DNA of 8,647 bases from DASZXJ01 sp035545895 (GTDB lineage Bacteria; Planctomycetota; Phycisphaerae; Tepidisphaerales; Tepidisphaeraceae), in contig DASZXJ010000101.1 in the NCBI GenBank assembly GCA_035545895.1, positions 1-8,647 on the forward strand, given 5' to 3'. A program made the translations under genes and the position numbers. The notes beneath the pieces were generated by a model. It saw nothing but the letters and a program-made list of their open reading frames with translations. It was not told where the DNA came from and did no database searches. Below, piece after piece: positions 1-7,015 of the stretch (the first letter of the stretch is position 1; every line of letters begins with the position of its first letter).

Positions 1-1047
1 ATTGAATGCAACCTCCGCGAATGTAGAAAAACTGCCGACCGCGGTCGTCAGGCCATTGATCGGCAACGCAATGAGCACTCCGATGATCCCACCAATCAGC
101 GCCAGGCAGATTGATTCGAGCATGAACGAACGCAGAATCGCGCCCCGGCCAAAGCCGATCGCACGCAACGTACCGATCTCGCGAGAGCGACGCGCAACCG
201 CGGCGTACATCGTATTGGTCGCGGCAAACGCGCTGCCGATCGCCATAATGACCGCCACCGAAAAGCCCAGCACCTGCAGCGGCGCACCGGAACTGGTCAT
301 ATCCGCATAATACTGCTTTTCAGAAATTACTTCGGAACCCAGTCTCTGGTCGTCGGCAATCTGTTTTGCCAGTTGGGCAATTCCCGATTCGGATTCCGCC
401 CGAACCAATAATGAACTGCTGCCGCCCTGCTGTTCGAAATCGCCGCGAAGCTGATTCAGGTCGGACCATATCTCGCTGTTGGCGGCTGAATCTCCGGCGT
501 GAAATACTCCAACCACTTCCCACAATCCCCGGCCAAACCGGATTTGCTTGCCGATCCGCGCGTCAGGATATCGCCGGGCAATCGCTTCGCCGACCACGAT
601 CTGTCGCAGGCCCGGATCAAACATCCTGCCTTGAGTAACGGCGTAATTACGCATGGACAAACCAATCGGCAACAGACCGCGGATCGTGACGTTCATCCCT
701 TCAGGAGAATCGACGCTGGGCAGATTGACGACCGTTAATCCTTCCGGCGAAACCATCGGTTCGCCGTCCTTGCTGATCGCAATACCGGATAGCCGTCGAA
801 TAATCTGATATGAATCGCTGGAAACCGTGGACGTGAGTTCCGCGTTGGTGCCTTTGCGCAGCACGAGGAATTGCTTTGGATCGCCACTGCTGGCAAAGAC
901 GCTCGCCAGGCCCGCGGTCATGGCCAGGGCCGTCACCAGCACCGCGACCGTCAGAGCAATTCCCACAGCGGTCATCAGCGTCGTGCCTTTGCGTTCGACG
1001 AGATTGCGGATGTTGTAATTGATCGGCACGCCCATATGAATAATCAT
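1..1047 (-). CDS. FtsX/MacB-type ABC transporter permease, 3' end cut by window edge
   Basis: The frame stays open from the ATG at 1047 to base 1, giving 349 residues; the C-terminus lies outside the window. The fold is that of a MacB/FtsX permease. A first membrane segment lies at about residues 24-50 after a basic stretch (NLVERKGTT). A large extracytoplasmic domain covers about 52-255. A second membrane segment lies at about 257-284, followed by the family signature RRSREIGTLRAIGFGRGAIL (287-306) and a third segment at about 312-333. A fourth segment is expected beyond the edge. There is no ATPase domain, so the protein must pair with a separate LolD/MacB-like ATPase, probably to move lipids, lipoproteins or a small molecule across or out of the inner membrane; the substrate cannot be told. 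I chose the start at 1047 because its ATG overlaps the upstream stop as ATGA. An in-frame ATG at 1035 (MGVPINYN) is an equally possible start. Neither has a clear Shine-Dalgarno site. Confidence 0.9.
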   Translation of the reverse strand, partial: MIIHMGVPINYNIRNLVERKGTTLMTAVGIALTVAVLVTALAMTAGLASVFASSGDPKQFLVLRKGTNAELTSTVSSDSYQIIRRLSGIAISKDGEPMVSPEGLTVVNLPSVDSPEGMNVTIRGLLPIGLSMRNYAVTQGRMFDPGLRQIVVGEAIARRYPDARIGKQIRFGRGLWEVVGVFHAGDSAANSEIWSDLNQLRGDFEQQGGSSSLLVRAESESGIAQLAKQIADDQRLGSEVISEKQYYADMTSSGAPLQVLGFSVAVIMAIGSAFAATNTMYAAVARRSREIGTLRAIGFGRGAILRSFMLESICLALIGGIIGVLIALPINGLTTAVGSFSTFAEVAFN

Positions 1048-2192
1048 CCGACAAATCGAAGCGACTCAACGACATTCTTTCGCGACGCAATAACAGCCGG
1101 CACGAGCGCTGCGATCAACCCGATAACCGCTGCCATCGTCAGTACGATCACCGCTGCCTGCCATTTCAATCCCTGAAATCCAAAACCCGCTGCGCCCGTC
1201 ATTCCCAGCGAGAGCAGCCATGCAATCGACAATCCGACCAACCCGCCGACGATGCTGATGACCACCGATTCGCCGAGCACGAGCTGAAGAATTTCTGAGG
1301 GTGTATATCCCAATGTTCTCAGAATGGCGACCTCGCGCGTACGCTCGCGAACCGCCATCGCGATGGTGTTGGCGGAGACCAGCAGGATCGTAAACGTCAC
1401 CGCTGCGCAGATGGCGGCCAGGAACACCTTCACATTGCCCAAAAACGCAAGAAATGACCGGCCAAATTCCTTTTCCGATTCGGTGCGTGTCGGATAAGGC
1501 GAATTGTCAAACATCGCATCCACCGCCCGCGCGATGCGAGGCACGTTCTCAGGTGTGTCCGCCAGGATCATGTATGTGCCGACCTCGTCGCGATTCTGAG
1601 AATCAGTAGGAAGTAGCTCACTCAGATATTCACGATGGAAAATCAAACATTCCGACGCCGGCGGACCGTCGAAAATTCCAGCCACCGTCAATTCCAGCGT
1701 CACCGGATAAATATCCCCGACAATGGTCACACGGTCACCAAGCTTAATGCCATAGTCCTTCGATATCTGCCGACCAATCGCGCAGGCGGTTCGACCTCGC
1801 TTGAATTCCTTCAATTGCTCCAGCGGAAGGACCCAGTCCTTGTGAATGTCGAAAATGTTGTCCGCATCGACCGCGAATCGCGCGAAGAAATTCTTCGGTT
1901 CCTTATATACACCCTGAAACCACGACCATGCCGATACCTCCTGCACGCCCGACACACCTTTGATCCGCGCCTGCATGCTGGCGGGCAATGGCTGGGTCAA
2001 CGAAACCCGATGCCGGCAAACCAGCCGCAGCGCCTCGGATGGCGAAGCATCATCCCCATGAAAAAATCCCTGATACAGCGCGACCAGCAACGCCAGCAGC
2101 GCCAACGAAATGGCTGTGCTGCCCAGCGTCAATAACGTCCGCCGACGGTTGCGCAGAATATTACGTATGACCAATGGAGCCAGCTTCAGCAT
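1044..2192 (-). CDS. FtsX/MacB-type ABC transporter permease
   Basis: A complete 382-residue membrane protein of the stand-alone FtsX-like permease family. The N-terminus is basic (IRNILRNRRRT) and runs into a first membrane segment at about residues 20-42. An extracytoplasmic domain follows (about 45-250). Three C-terminal membrane segments lie at about 255-280, 305-330 and 345-368. The cytoplasmic loop after the second segment carries the family signature VRERTREVAILRTLGYT (281-297), which is thought to contact the ATPase. It lacks a nucleotide-binding domain. Its stop codon overlaps the start of the next permease gene as ATGA, so the two are probably translated together and form a heterodimeric channel. 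This gene is first in the visible operon, with a 92-bp gap to the rarD remnant upstream. The substrate is unknown; the ATPase and any periplasmic adaptor probably lie left of the window (inference). Confidence 0.93.
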   Translation of the reverse strand: MLKLAPLVIRNILRNRRRTLLTLGSTAISLALLALLVALYQGFFHGDDASPSEALRLVCRHRVSLTQPLPASMQARIKGVSGVQEVSAWSWFQGVYKEPKNFFARFAVDADNIFDIHKDWVLPLEQLKEFKRGRTACAIGRQISKDYGIKLGDRVTIVGDIYPVTLELTVAGIFDGPPASECLIFHREYLSELLPTDSQNRDEVGTYMILADTPENVPRIARAVDAMFDNSPYPTRTESEKEFGRSFLAFLGNVKVFLAAICAAVTFTILLVSANTIAMAVRERTREVAILRTLGYTPSEILQLVLGESVVISIVGGLVGLSIAWLLSLGMTGAAGFGFQGLKWQAAVIVLTMAAVIGLIAALVPAVIASRKNVVESLRFVG

Positions 2193-2246
2193 GGATCGAT
2201 TCTCACGGACTAACGATCAAATACCCGCGATTCGCTTTTGGCTCTT

Positions 2247-2274
2247 AAGATACTGTTCGGGTGCGATAGTTCAA
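2247..2274 (-). promoter_or_regulatory. Candidate sigma-70-like promoter for the permease operon
   Basis: On the minus strand TTGAAC (2274-2269) and TATCTT (2252-2247) are separated by 16 bases. Each box matches the sigma-70 consensus at 4 of 6 positions. A start about 7 bases downstream would give a leader of roughly 48 bases before the permease ATG at 2192. The match is modest and could be chance. Confidence 0.3.
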
Positions 2275-2284
2275 ACTGAAGCCT

Positions 2285-3220
2285 TCAAATAGACCTCTGA
2301 TACGCTCGATACGAATCCCACGAGTAAATCGCCAGCGCTGCCCAGATGAGACTGAAACTGATCAAATCGCGCTTGGCAAGGGCTTCATGGAACGCGAACA
2401 CACCCAGCAGGAAATGACACGTGGGCGTGACATATTGAACGAAGCCCATGGTCATTAATCGCAGTCGTCGAGCAGCGGCTGCAAAGAATAGATATGGCAC
2501 GGCTGTCACCACGCCTGCAAATGGCAGCAGCATCCAGGTTCGCAGGTCGTAGGAATGGCCCTGTTCATGTTAAATGCCAATCGTCAGCACGGCTGGGATG
2601 AACAGCAGCGCAGTTTCAATGGTCAGTCCCGAAAGAGAACCGGCCCGGACGGTTTTGCGGAGCAGGCCATATGATCCGAATGTGATCGCCAATGAGAGCG
2701 CGATCCACGGAATGCTGCCGTGAGACCAGGTCAAATAAACCACGCCGGCTGTTGCAAGCATCAAACCAACTCCCTGCCAGCGGCGCATTCGCTCGCCGAG
2801 AAATGTCACCCCCAACAGCACGCTCAACAACGGGTTGATGAAATATCCGAGGCTGGCTTCAACGGTGTGACCGGAATTGACCGCATATATAAAGACAAAC
2901 CAATTGGCGGAAAGCATCGTCGTGCTGGCGCACAGCATGAGCATCGCCCGACGATCACGCAGCACGACTGCAAGCTCCTGCCAGCCACCGCGCAATATTA
3001 TAACGAGGGCAACGAACAGCAACGACCAGGCGATTCGGTGTGCTAATATCTGCAAAGGCGGGACGTTAGAAACCAGCTTGATATATAGAGGCAGAAATCC
3101 CCACATCAAATGAGCGGAAACTCCGCAGATCACCCCCGTGCGCAGGAGCTTATATTCTGCGTGAATATCGGGCGTTGTGACGACCAATTGGGCATCGGAA
3201 ACTGTTTGCAGTTCGTTCAA
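2285..3220 (-). pseudogene. rarD: RarD-type EamA family transporter, interrupted by an in-frame TAA
   Basis: The frame encodes a RarD-like drug/metabolite transporter, an inner-membrane protein of about ten helices whose substrate is poorly defined (rarD is named for a chloramphenicol-related phenotype). Family signatures are plain: HLMWGFLPLYIKL, HRIAWSLLFV, then NWFVFIYAVNSGHTVEASLG and YFINPLLSVLLGVTFLGERM, with SYGLLRK and GLTIETALLFIP after them. At codon 217 (bases 2572-2570) a TAA stops translation. The same frame continues at once with HEQGHSYDLRTW and a normal C-terminal part containing RRLRLMTMGFVQYVTPT and WAALAIYSWDSY, ending in TGA at 2285-2287. Both parts are in one frame, so this is a single nonsense codon and not a frameshift. 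Full length would be about 311 codons, normal for RarD. The stop falls in the variable loop before the last helices. The start shown is a TTG at 3220 that gives an N-terminus about 28 residues longer than usual; a GTG at codon 30 (ICGVSAHLMW) would fit family length better. A sequencing error is possible. Confidence 0.85.
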
Positions 3221-3260
3221 TGCCCCGTATTTTATCGTAAGTCATTATTGGCGACACGTT

Positions 3261-3289
3261 TTGCATCAATAGCCTGTAAAGAATACAAA
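3261..3289 (+). promoter_or_regulatory. Candidate promoter for the cpaF-type gene
   Basis: In the 123-bp divergent gap between rarD and the cpaF-like gene, TTGCAT (3261-3266) and TACAAA (3284-3289) are 17 bases apart. The -35 matches consensus at 3 of 6 positions and the -10 at 4 of 6. It lies about 55 bases before the ATG at 3344. The gap is clearly more AT-rich than the flanking genes and must hold outward promoters for both, but this particular pair is only suggestive. Confidence 0.22.
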
Positions 3290-3343
3290 TTTAGCGTATG
3301 TGCTCAACCGTAGGGAATAACCTGCCGATTCAAGTCACACACG

Positions 3344-4669
3344 ATGTCTTCAGCATCCCAGACCAATCACGCTTCGCCAGTTGTTGCCGAGCCGAACGCG
3401 ACCACTTCGCCGCTCTCCGCCTTGAAGTGGCATATGATTGCCGAATTCGGCAAGGACTTCTCCGCACTGCTCGAGCGCCGCAAAGACGCCGCCACCCGAT
3501 GTGAAATCGAATTGCGAATCAACGAAGCCTGCGCGGCTTCATCCACACCCATGTCCGATGCGGAGCGCGCGGCCCTGCGAGAACAGATCAAACATGAACT
3601 TCTGGGCTTCGGACCAATCCAGCCATTGCTGGAAGACTCGACCGTCTCAGAAGTGATGGTCAACCGCGCCAACCGCGTGTACGTCGAGCGCAAAGGCAAG
3701 ATGCATCTGACGGATGTGAAGTTCGAGGACGATGCCCACGTTCGACGAATCATCGAGCGCATTCTTCTGCCGCTCGGGCGCCACATCGATGAAAACAATC
3801 CGCTGGTCGATGCGCGATTACCAGACGGCTCGCGCGTCAATGCGGTGATTCCGCCCTGCTCGGTTGCCGGGCCTTGTATCACGATCCGAAAATTCAGCGC
3901 TGGGTGTCTCACGACCGACGACCTCGTGAAGTTCGGAACCTATACCAACGCCATTTCTGATTTTCTCAAAGCGTGCGTGCTGGCGCGATTGAACATCGTC
4001 GTTGCCGGCGGAACGGGTTCAGGCAAGACAACTCTTTTGAACGTGCTCTCCAGCTTTATTCCTTTCGATGAGCGCATCGTGACCATCGAAGACGCAGCCG
4101 AGTTGAAGCTGGCCCAGGACCATGTCATCACGCTCGAAGCCAAGCGACCCAATCGCGATGGCAGCGGCGAGGTGACCACTCGCGAACTGGTGCGCAACGC
4201 GCTGCGCATGCGACCCGAACGAATCGTCGTCGGCGAAGTGCGCGGCGGCGATGCGCTGGATATGCTCCAGGCAATGAACACCGGCCACGATGGTTCGATG
4301 ACCACCCTTCATGCCAATTCCCCGCGCGACGCGATCTCACGAATCGAAACAATGACGCTCATGGGCGGCATCGATTTCCCGATCAAGGTTGTGCGCGAAC
4401 AGATTTCATCCGCGATCCAACTGATTATTCAGCAGGCTCGACTTCGCGATGGATCGCGAAAGATCACCTCGATCACCGAAATCGCCGGCATGGAAGGGGA
4501 CAAAGTCGTGCTTCAGGAATTGTTCCACTTCAAGGAAGAAGGAGCCGACGCCCAGGGCAAGACCATCGGCCAGCTTCGCGCAGCCGGCATCCGTCCCCGT
4601 TTCATGCCCAAGCTGGAAGCAGCAGGCTTCAAAGTGCAACCCGATTTCTTCACGCCCGTTCGACGATAG
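3344..4669 (+). CDS. cpaF: CpaF/TadA-type ATPase of the Tad pilus / type II-IV secretion superfamily
   Basis: A complete 441-residue hexameric secretion ATPase that would power assembly of Flp/Tad-type pili at the cytoplasmic face of the inner membrane. The N-terminal domain includes the typical LLGFGPIQPLLEDSTVSEVMVN segment of the CpaF family, written here as two parts: LLGFGPIQPLLEDS and TVSEVMVN. Then come Walker A GGTGSGKT (222-229), the Asp box TIEDAAEL (247-254), Walker B IVVGEVR (294-300) with its catalytic Glu (298), and the His box TTLHANS (320-326). All ATPase motifs are intact. The C-terminal tail (GIRPRFMPKLEAAGF) is also usual for CpaF. There is no clear Shine-Dalgarno site before the ATG. 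The partner membrane genes tadB and tadC, which normally follow, are missing here: the next gene is a pirin on the opposite strand 26 bases away. The ATPase may serve a tad locus elsewhere in the genome. An Archaeal-type or conjugation VirB11 ATPase is less likely given the length and N-terminus. Confidence 0.93.
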   Translation: MSSASQTNHASPVVAEPNATTSPLSALKWHMIAEFGKDFSALLERRKDAATRCEIELRINEACAASSTPMSDAERAALREQIKHELLGFGPIQPLLEDSTVSEVMVNRANRVYVERKGKMHLTDVKFEDDAHVRRIIERILLPLGRHIDENNPLVDARLPDGSRVNAVIPPCSVAGPCITIRKFSAGCLTTDDLVKFGTYTNAISDFLKACVLARLNIVVAGGTGSGKTTLLNVLSSFIPFDERIVTIEDAAELKLAQDHVITLEAKRPNRDGSGEVTTRELVRNALRMRPERIVVGEVRGGDALDMLQAMNTGHDGSMTTLHANSPRDAISRIETMTLMGGIDFPIKVVREQISSAIQLIIQQARLRDGSRKITSITEIAGMEGDKVVLQELFHFKEEGADAQGKTIGQLRAAGIRPRFMPKLEAAGFKVQPDFFTPVRR

Positions 4670-4695
4670 TCTGCTGCAATTCCTAATCATCGCGC

Positions 4696-5607
4696 CTATT
4701 TCCCCTTTTGTTTTAAGAAAGTCCCCTGCTTCAGCTCCTGATACGCCTGTTGCAATTCCTTTTGCGTGTTCATAACGATCGGCCCATACCACGCGACGGG
4801 CTCTTGCAGCGGCTTGCCTGACACGAGCAAAAATCGGATGCCTTCTTCGCCCGCCTGTACAGTTACTTCGTCGCCGCTGTCGAAGAGGATGAGCGAATGG
4901 TCCGCAGCTTCGGTGGGCGGATTGGTGTCGCTCCAGCCGACGCTTTCAGTCGGCACGGCCAGTGGACCAGAAGCATTGCAGAATTTACCTGAGCCGGCAA
5001 AGACATACGCAAAGGTGTGATGCGTCGTCGGCACCGGCAGGCTCTTTCGTTTGTTCGGTGGAACTGAAACATCGATATAAATGGGATCGGCCGCGATGCC
5101 ATCCACCGGTCCGCGCTTGCTCCAGAATTCTCCGCAGATCAACCGCGCGTGCGTGCCATCATCATCAGTAACCTCCGTGACATCTTTCGATTCGATTCCC
5201 TGATACCGCGGCGCGGTCATCTTCAACGATGCGGGAAGATTCGCCCAAAGCTGAAAGCCGTGCATCTGTCCAAGATGATCGCCCTTGGGCATTTCCTGGT
5301 GGACGATGCCGCTTCCCGCGGTCATCCACTGAATGTCGCCCGGCGCGATCGCGCCACGGTTGCCCAGGCTGTCTGCATGTTCAACCGTACCCGCCAACAC
5401 GTAGGTGATCGTTTCAATTCCGCGATGCGGATGCCACGGAAACCCAGCCAGATAGTCTTCGGGAATATCGTTTCTGAAATCGTCCATCAGCAAAAACGGA
5501 TCAAAGTCGGTCGTATTCCCAAACCCAAACGCCCTGCGGAGGTGAACGCCCGCGCCTTCCATGGTTGGCTTGGATTGGATCAGCTTTTTGACGGGTCGAA
5601 TTGACAT
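4696..5607 (-). CDS. Pirin family protein (bicupin, possible quercetin 2,3-dioxygenase)
   Basis: A complete 303-residue pirin, a two-cupin metal protein. Bacterial members such as E. coli YhhW oxidise quercetin in vitro, but the cellular role is mostly unknown. The N-terminal cupin carries the expected metal ligands: HPHRGIETITY gives His59 and His61, and AGSGIVHQEMP gives His103 and Glu105. The pattern matches the His-x-His and His-x-Glu ligands of human pirin. The C-terminal cupin ends with the family tail GKPLQEPVAWYGPIVMNT and a Lys-rich end. There is no signal peptide, so it acts in the cytoplasm. I chose the ATG at 5607 because the GGGAG site sits 6 bases before it and the protein then starts as the family does (MSIRPVKKL). 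A TTG 30 bases upstream would add ten residues without a site. It is convergent with the cpaF-like gene, and a 142-bp gap separates it from the divergent esterase. Confidence 0.93.
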   Translation of the reverse strand: MSIRPVKKLIQSKPTMEGAGVHLRRAFGFGNTTDFDPFLLMDDFRNDIPEDYLAGFPWHPHRGIETITYVLAGTVEHADSLGNRGAIAPGDIQWMTAGSGIVHQEMPKGDHLGQMHGFQLWANLPASLKMTAPRYQGIESKDVTEVTDDDGTHARLICGEFWSKRGPVDGIAADPIYIDVSVPPNKRKSLPVPTTHHTFAYVFAGSGKFCNASGPLAVPTESVGWSDTNPPTEAADHSLILFDSGDEVTVQAGEEGIRFLLVSGKPLQEPVAWYGPIVMNTQKELQQAYQELKQGTFLKQKGK

Positions 5608-5613
5608 TGAGGT

Positions 5614-5618
5614 CTCCC
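5614..5618 (-). promoter_or_regulatory. Ribosome binding site deciding the pirin start
   Basis: GGGAG on the minus strand ends 6 bases before the ATG at 5607. It is one of only two clear Shine-Dalgarno sites in the window and supports the shorter 303-residue pirin. Confidence 0.7.
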
Positions 5619-5749
5619 GGTTATTTGTCGTATGCAATCATAGGACGCCAGGTCAAGCCCGGATGCACGTTACCATTTTCCGCTCTTGGAATTCATAAAA
5701 TATCAAATCATGGTACGATGTCTCGCGGTTTCACTGTAGGCTAAACTCT

Positions 5750-6700
5750 ATGCCATCCATCGATATGCCGCTTGAACAGATGCGGCAATATAAGCCGACG
5801 ATGTACCGCGAAGCGGATTTCGATTCGTTCTGGCAGACAACAATCAGTGAAGCGCTCGCCCAACCGATCAATGCCGAGTTGATTCCCTACGTTTTGCCCG
5901 CCAAGAATTTGCAATGCTATGCCGTCCGGTTTGACGGCTTTCAAGGGGGACGCATTGCTGGCTGGTACGTTCGCCCCACTTCTCGCGGCAGGTTTCCGGG
6001 ACTTTGCATGTATCACGGGTACAGCGGCCGGGGCACGCGCCCGTTGGACATGCTTCATATCGCCTCCCAGGGAATTTGTGTACTCAGCATGGATTGCCGC
6101 GGACAAAACGGCCAATCGCAGGACGTTTCAGTGACCGAGGAAGGTCATTACACCGGCTGGATGACCAAGGGCATTCGCGATCCGATGAAATTTTATTTTC
6201 GTTATGTCTACGCCGATGCCGTCCGCGCCTTGGAACTCCTCGCCCGTCGCGAAGAAGTGGATGATGCTCGACTGGCAGTTACCGGCGCGAGTCAGGGCGG
6301 AGCGCTTACGCTAGCGGTGGCGGCTCTTTCCAACCGTCCGATCCTGGCGATGGCGGACATCCCCTTCCTCTGCGACTTCCGACGCGCCATTCAGATTTCC
6401 CCGGTCACGCCTTACCTTGAAATCTCCAGCTTCCTCAAGTCATTCCCTCATTTACACGAGAAGGCCATTCGCACATTAAGTTATTGCGACAACCTGAATC
6501 TGGCGCCTCGAATTCGCTGTCGAACGGTCATCGGCAACAGCCTTTGGGACGAATGTTGCCCCCCAAGCACCGTATTCGCAGTCTACAACCATCTCTCCTG
6601 TGAAAAGCAGATGGAGATTTATCCTTTTCACAAGCACGAAATTCCGTACGAGCATTTCGAGACCAAGTATCGATTGCTGATCGATGTCTTGCAGCCCTGA
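5750..6700 (+). CDS. CE7 family acetyl-esterase (acetyl xylan esterase / cephalosporin C deacetylase type)
   Basis: A complete 316-residue alpha/beta hydrolase of carbohydrate esterase family 7. These enzymes remove acetyl groups from short xylo-oligosaccharides and other small acetylated compounds, including cephalosporin C. The N-terminal AXE1 start is recognisable (KPTMYREADFDSFWQTT). The CE7 RGQ motif is at 117-119 (MDCRGQNGQS). The nucleophile elbow GASQG gives Ser181. SLWDECCPPSTVF gives Asp267, and the HE motif (FHKHEIPY) gives His296. Relative to the well-studied Thermotoga maritima enzyme (Ser188, Asp274, His303, from memory) all three are shifted by exactly seven, so the catalytic fold appears undisturbed. 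There is no signal peptide; the enzyme probably works in the cytoplasm on imported acetylated oligosaccharides. It is transcribed alone, divergent from pirin, with no sugar-use genes beside it. There is no evident Shine-Dalgarno site before the ATG. Substrate cannot be predicted within CE7. Confidence 0.92.
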   Translation: MPSIDMPLEQMRQYKPTMYREADFDSFWQTTISEALAQPINAELIPYVLPAKNLQCYAVRFDGFQGGRIAGWYVRPTSRGRFPGLCMYHGYSGRGTRPLDMLHIASQGICVLSMDCRGQNGQSQDVSVTEEGHYTGWMTKGIRDPMKFYFRYVYADAVRALELLARREEVDDARLAVTGASQGGALTLAVAALSNRPILAMADIPFLCDFRRAIQISPVTPYLEISSFLKSFPHLHEKAIRTLSYCDNLNLAPRIRCRTVIGNSLWDECCPPSTVFAVYNHLSCEKQMEIYPFHKHEIPYEHFETKYRLLIDVLQP

Positions 6701-6780
6701 TTTATTCTCACAAAGATCGGTGGTCGCAAGCGCATATGCCGATCACATTCGAATTCAAAACGCCCAAAGATTTTTATTTC

Positions 6781-6864
6781 TGGGTCAATTTTTAGTCCCG
6801 CCGCTTGCGGCGGGTTTGGCGCTCGAGAACCCGCCGCAAGCGGCGGGGCTAAAAAACTGACCCA
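6781..6864. repeat. Composite inverted repeat, REP/MITE-like
   Basis: The left arm (6781-6816) and right arm (6828-6864) are near-perfect inverted copies around an 11-base centre (6817-6827). Each begins from the outside with TGGGTCA, continues through a T-run and TAG, then reaches a GC-rich core. They differ at two substitutions and one extra T. Each arm also folds on itself, since the core CCGCCGC-TT-GCGGCGG is a 7-bp stem with a two-base loop. The element can therefore form one long cruciform or two small hairpins, as in paired REP elements. In either direction the T-run lies before the GC stem, so it does not fit a standard intrinsic terminator. No clear target duplication flanks it. It has no coding content, so any movement would need an enzyme encoded elsewhere. 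Confidence 0.9.
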
Positions 6865-6932
6865 TTACCGGAATTCGAGCGACGCCACATTCGGTTGTGC
6901 TTACATTTCGAAAGGACATGAAAGCGAGAACC

Positions 6933-6967
6933 GAGACGGGCGACCTGCGCAACAGGTCGTCCGTCTT
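6933..6967. repeat. Short inverted repeat (hairpin) upstream of xseA
   Basis: The arms 6935-6947 and 6953-6965 pair over 13 bp around the loop CGCAA, with one G-T wobble (GACGGGCGACCTG against CAGGTCGTCCGTC). The stem can extend by two further pairs to 6933-6967. On the plus strand it is followed by TTCGTTTGG, only weakly T-rich, so terminator function is possible but not evident. It sits 48 bp before the xseA start and unlike the 84-bp element does not fold into sub-hairpins. It could be a second family of dispersed palindrome. Confidence 0.8.
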
Positions 6968-6979
6968 CGTTTGGACAGG

Positions 6980-7007
6980 TTCGCGTTTCGCGTTCATGTG
7001 TTAAAAT
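6980..7007 (+). promoter_or_regulatory. xseA: Candidate extended -10 promoter of xseA
   Basis: TGTTAAAAT at 6999-7007 is an extended -10 (TG, one base, then TAAAAT with 5 of 6 consensus matches). A poor -35 (TTCGCG, 6980-6985) lies 16 bases before it. A transcript starting about 7 bases downstream would begin within two or three bases of the ATG at 7016, giving an almost leaderless message. That would fit the absence of a Shine-Dalgarno site there. Confidence 0.35.
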
Positions 7008-7015
7008 CTGTTTAC

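Larger units (their letters stand above)
6701..7015 (+). other. Intergenic region holding two inverted repeats and a candidate promoter
   Basis: This 315-bp gap between two genes of the same direction contains no convincing gene. It holds the 84-bp composite palindrome (6781-6864), a second hairpin (6933-6967) and the candidate xseA promoter next to the start codon. Two tiny reading frames (from 6736, 19 codons; from 6918, 28 codons) run straight into the repeats and have no protein-like features. Confidence 0.7.

Noticed and set aside
2533..2572. rarD interruption as a frameshift or as two separate genes
   Set aside because: Both parts lie in exactly the same frame (13 codons between the TAA and the ATG at 2533), and the second part alone has no start signal and is only the last membrane helices.
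2570..2572. TAA reassigned to an amino acid
   Set aside because: Only one such codon is seen, at a variable position, and no other gene in the window gives support; a point mutation or sequence error is simpler.
5608..5637. Ten-residue extension of pirin from a TTG
   Set aside because: The GGGAG site and the family-like N-terminus MSIRPVKKL both favour the ATG at 5607.
6736..6795. 19-codon reading frame before the palindrome
   Set aside because: It has no ribosome site and its stop is supplied by the repeat; nothing suggests it is a gene.
6781..6864. Intrinsic transcription terminator
   Set aside because: The T-run precedes the GC stem in both directions; the stem is followed by A residues on each strand.
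6744..6882. Short GAATTC- and CACATTCG-containing repeats flanking the palindrome as target duplications
   Set aside because: They are not adjacent to the element ends and are short enough to occur by chance.
6918..7004. 28-codon reading frame with AAAGGA just before its ATG
   Set aside because: The spacing of the site is too short and most of the frame is the hairpin at 6933-6967; the composition is that of the repeat.
6971..7015. N-terminal extension of XseA from a TTG at 6971
   Set aside because: The added 15 residues do not resemble the family, and they would cover the candidate promoter.
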